Position numbers and translations under genes: made by a program. Positions 62,240 to 64,000 of a DNA stretch of 64,000 nucleotides are shown here, in pieces (positions within the stretch are counted from its first letter, which is position 1; every line of letters starts with the position of its first letter). Origin of the DNA: JAHIKV01 sp963733145 (GTDB lineage Bacteria; Planctomycetota; Planctomycetia; Pirellulales; Thermoguttaceae); contig CAVTCJ010000021.1 of assembly GCA_963733145.1 (NCBI GenBank), positions 1 to 64,000 on the forward strand, in the 5' to 3' direction. Below the pieces are notes generated by a model. It did no database searches. It worked only from the letters and a program-made list of their open reading frames with translations, and was not told where the DNA came from.

Positions 62240-64000
62240 CTATATCTTCTGTTCCGCCGCGACGTTGCGAAACCCTTCCTGGACGGCGCGGCACAAACCG
62301 GCGACTTCTTCGAGGGCTCTTTCAGCCGCCCGGCGGTCATTCGCGGCGGCGGCGTCTTCGAGCATCTTGCCGGCGTCGGTCAGGGAGGGGTAGCCGTAAG
62401 AGCCGCCCGCCCCTTTCAGACGATGGGCGCATCGTTTCAAGTCATCAAATCGATTTTCGTTCAAGGCCTGGCCCATTTCGGACAGTTGCTCGCTCAGCCC
62501 GTCGACGAACCCGCCGAGGATTTCCACCACGTCTGGATCGTCGGCGTAGAACGAGACGATCGGCCCATCGTCGGGTAGAGTTGTTTTTTCAGTGTCCGCC
62601 GGGGCAACGGCATCGGCCGGCGCCCGGCCCACGCTGGCGGCGATTTCGCGAACCAGCCGGACCCGGTCAATCGGTTTGGTCAGGTACTGGTTGCAACCGG
62701 CGTCCAAGCATTGCGTGCCGTCGCTGGACATGGCGTTGGCGGTCAGGGCCAGGATGGGGCGCTCGTAACCGCGCTGGCGGAGCAAGCGGGTCGCCTCGTA
62801 GCCGTCCATCACCGGCATGTTCATGTCCATCAGGATGGCGTCGAACGGTTCGGCGGCGGCCGCCTCCACGGCTTCCCGGCCGTTTTCCGACGGTGACCAC
62901 GGTTGCGCCCGCCGCCCGGAGCACGGTTTCGATCAACTGGCGGTTGTCGTATCCGTCCTCGGCCAGCAGGATGCGAAGCCCGTCGAGGTCTTTCGACGGT
63001 TGTCGTTCGGGGAGCGGGAGCCGCTCGTGTTCCGCCTCGGCTGGATTGTTCAGCATGGGCACGCCTTCGAGGTCGCCGATGGGGACGGTCAGGCTGAAGT
63101 CGCTGCCTTGTCCCCAAATGCTGGAGGCGGCCAATTCGCCGCCCAGCATGGTGATGATGTGCCGCGAGATGGCCAGCCCCAGCCCCGTGCCGCCGAACTT
63201 CCGAAAGACGGATTCGTCGCCTTGAGCAAACGGCTCAAACAGTTTGGGCAACATCTCCTCGCGGATGCCGATGCCGGTGTCGATGACCTGTATCCTGACG
63301 GCGGGTTGGCCTTGCCACTGGGGCAAGAGCGAGGTCACCATCCGCACGCTCCCTTGCTGGGTGAACTTCACCGCGTTGCCGGCCAGGTTGATCAGCGCCT
63401 GGCGCAGCCGGGCGGGATCGGTCGAAATCGTCTCCGGCAAAGCGGTCTCGTACTCGACCGACAAGGCGATGCCCCGCTGTTCGGCGCGGGGTCGGACTAC
63501 GCTGGCCACGTCGGCGACCAGCGACACCAGGCTGCAACGGCGCATTTCGAGCGTGAACTTGCCGGACTCGATCTTGGACAAATCCAAAATGTCGTTGATC
63601 AGCGCCAGCAGATGCTCGCCGTTGCGGCGAATCACCGCCAGATAGTTGTTCCGGCTGCTCTGGTTGGTGGCCGGGTCCATCAGCAGGTCGGTATAGCCGA
63701 GGATGGAGGTCATGGGGTTGCGAATTTCGTGGCTCATGCGGGCGAGGAACTGGCTTTTCGCCCGCGTCGCCGATTCCGCAACTTCCTTGGCCTGGCGGAG
63801 TTCCTGCTCCATTTTCCTCCGGGCGGAGATGTCGCGGGAGACGCCCTGGATGGCGATCATTTTGCCCGATTCGTCGTACATCCCGCTATAGGTCACTTCG
63901 CACCAGGCGGTCGAGCCGTCCTTGCAGAGCAATTCCAACTCGATGTCGCCGGGATCGGGGTGTACGCCGGTCTTGGCCGCGCGATGCAAATCTCTGAAGT
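62240..64000 (-). CDS. Hybrid histidine kinase (PAS-HisKA-HATPase-REC-HPt), 5' part beyond the window, one frameshift
   Basis: The gene enters from the right edge. In order there is a PAC segment (CKDGSTAWCEVTYSGMYDES), HisKA with FLARMSHEIRNPMTSILGYT, an ATPase domain (LRQALINLAGNAVKFT, VIDTGIGI, KFGGTGLGLAISRHI), a receiver (LRILLAEDGYDNRQL, then DAILMDMNMPVMDGYEATRL) and an HPt domain (AHRLKGAGGSYGYP). The frame changes near 62885 inside the receiver; one base restores AVEAAAAEPFDAILMDM. It would autophosphorylate and pass phosphate through its own receiver and HPt to a separate regulator, perhaps the GGDEF protein downstream. The N-terminal sensor part is outside the window. Confidence 0.9.

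Overview
The window looks like a chromosomal segment of a planctomycete, probably of the Pirellulales or a close relative. The base composition is GC-rich. It carries four DUF1559 prepilin-like proteins with C-terminal H-X9-DG motifs, seven PEP-CTERM proteins, ECF sigma factors of the Rhodopirellula/Verrucomicrobium type each paired with a membrane FecR-domain protein, a BlaI/M56 pair, and DUF4159 and DUF4175 proteins. No rRNA, tRNA, CRISPR array or integrase was recognised.

Region 1 (1-30.8 kb, almost all on the minus strand) is four successive copies of one cassette. In transcription order each copy has an ECF sigma factor, a FecR-type anti-sigma/sensor with an extracytoplasmic sugar-binding-like C-terminus, a PEP-CTERM secreted protein, a DUF1559 pseudopilin, and then a small lipoprotein and/or a glycan-acting enzyme. 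Cassette A is 6970 to 1 (sialidase-like and GHL10-like partners), B is 17407 to 10788 (lipoprotein and a GH32/43-like protein), C is 25502 to 18023 (a GH20-domain protein), and D is 30781 to 25789 (lipoprotein only). A and B are separated by a plus-strand BlaI, M56 peptidase and SdpI-like group (7.3-10.8 kb). The cassettes read as glycan-sensing regulons: a surface sensor releases a sigma factor that drives secreted, surface-sorted and degradative proteins.

Region 2 (31-48.7 kb) is mixed metabolism and housekeeping: aldehyde dehydrogenase plus an acetolactate-synthase-like enzyme, a histidine kinase, a retropepsin-like protease behind SppA, an RluA-type pseudouridine synthase, DUF4159 and DUF4175 proteins, and a DUF433-radical SAM fusion. 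Region 3 (48.7-64 kb) holds yidC-mnmE, a phosphoesterase, tsaB, a cation-efflux protein, a Ser/Thr kinase with PAS domains, two more PEP-CTERM genes, a GGDEF response regulator and a hybrid histidine kinase cut by the right edge.

Two features run through the whole window. First, there are many families of short palindromic repeats, between genes and also inside genes, where they are translated in frame (M56, GH20-like, FecR, DUF4175, tsaB and GH32-like genes). Second, more than twenty single-base frameshifts break otherwise well conserved genes. These are more likely indel errors of the assembly than true gene decay, so several entries below join two or three reading frames.
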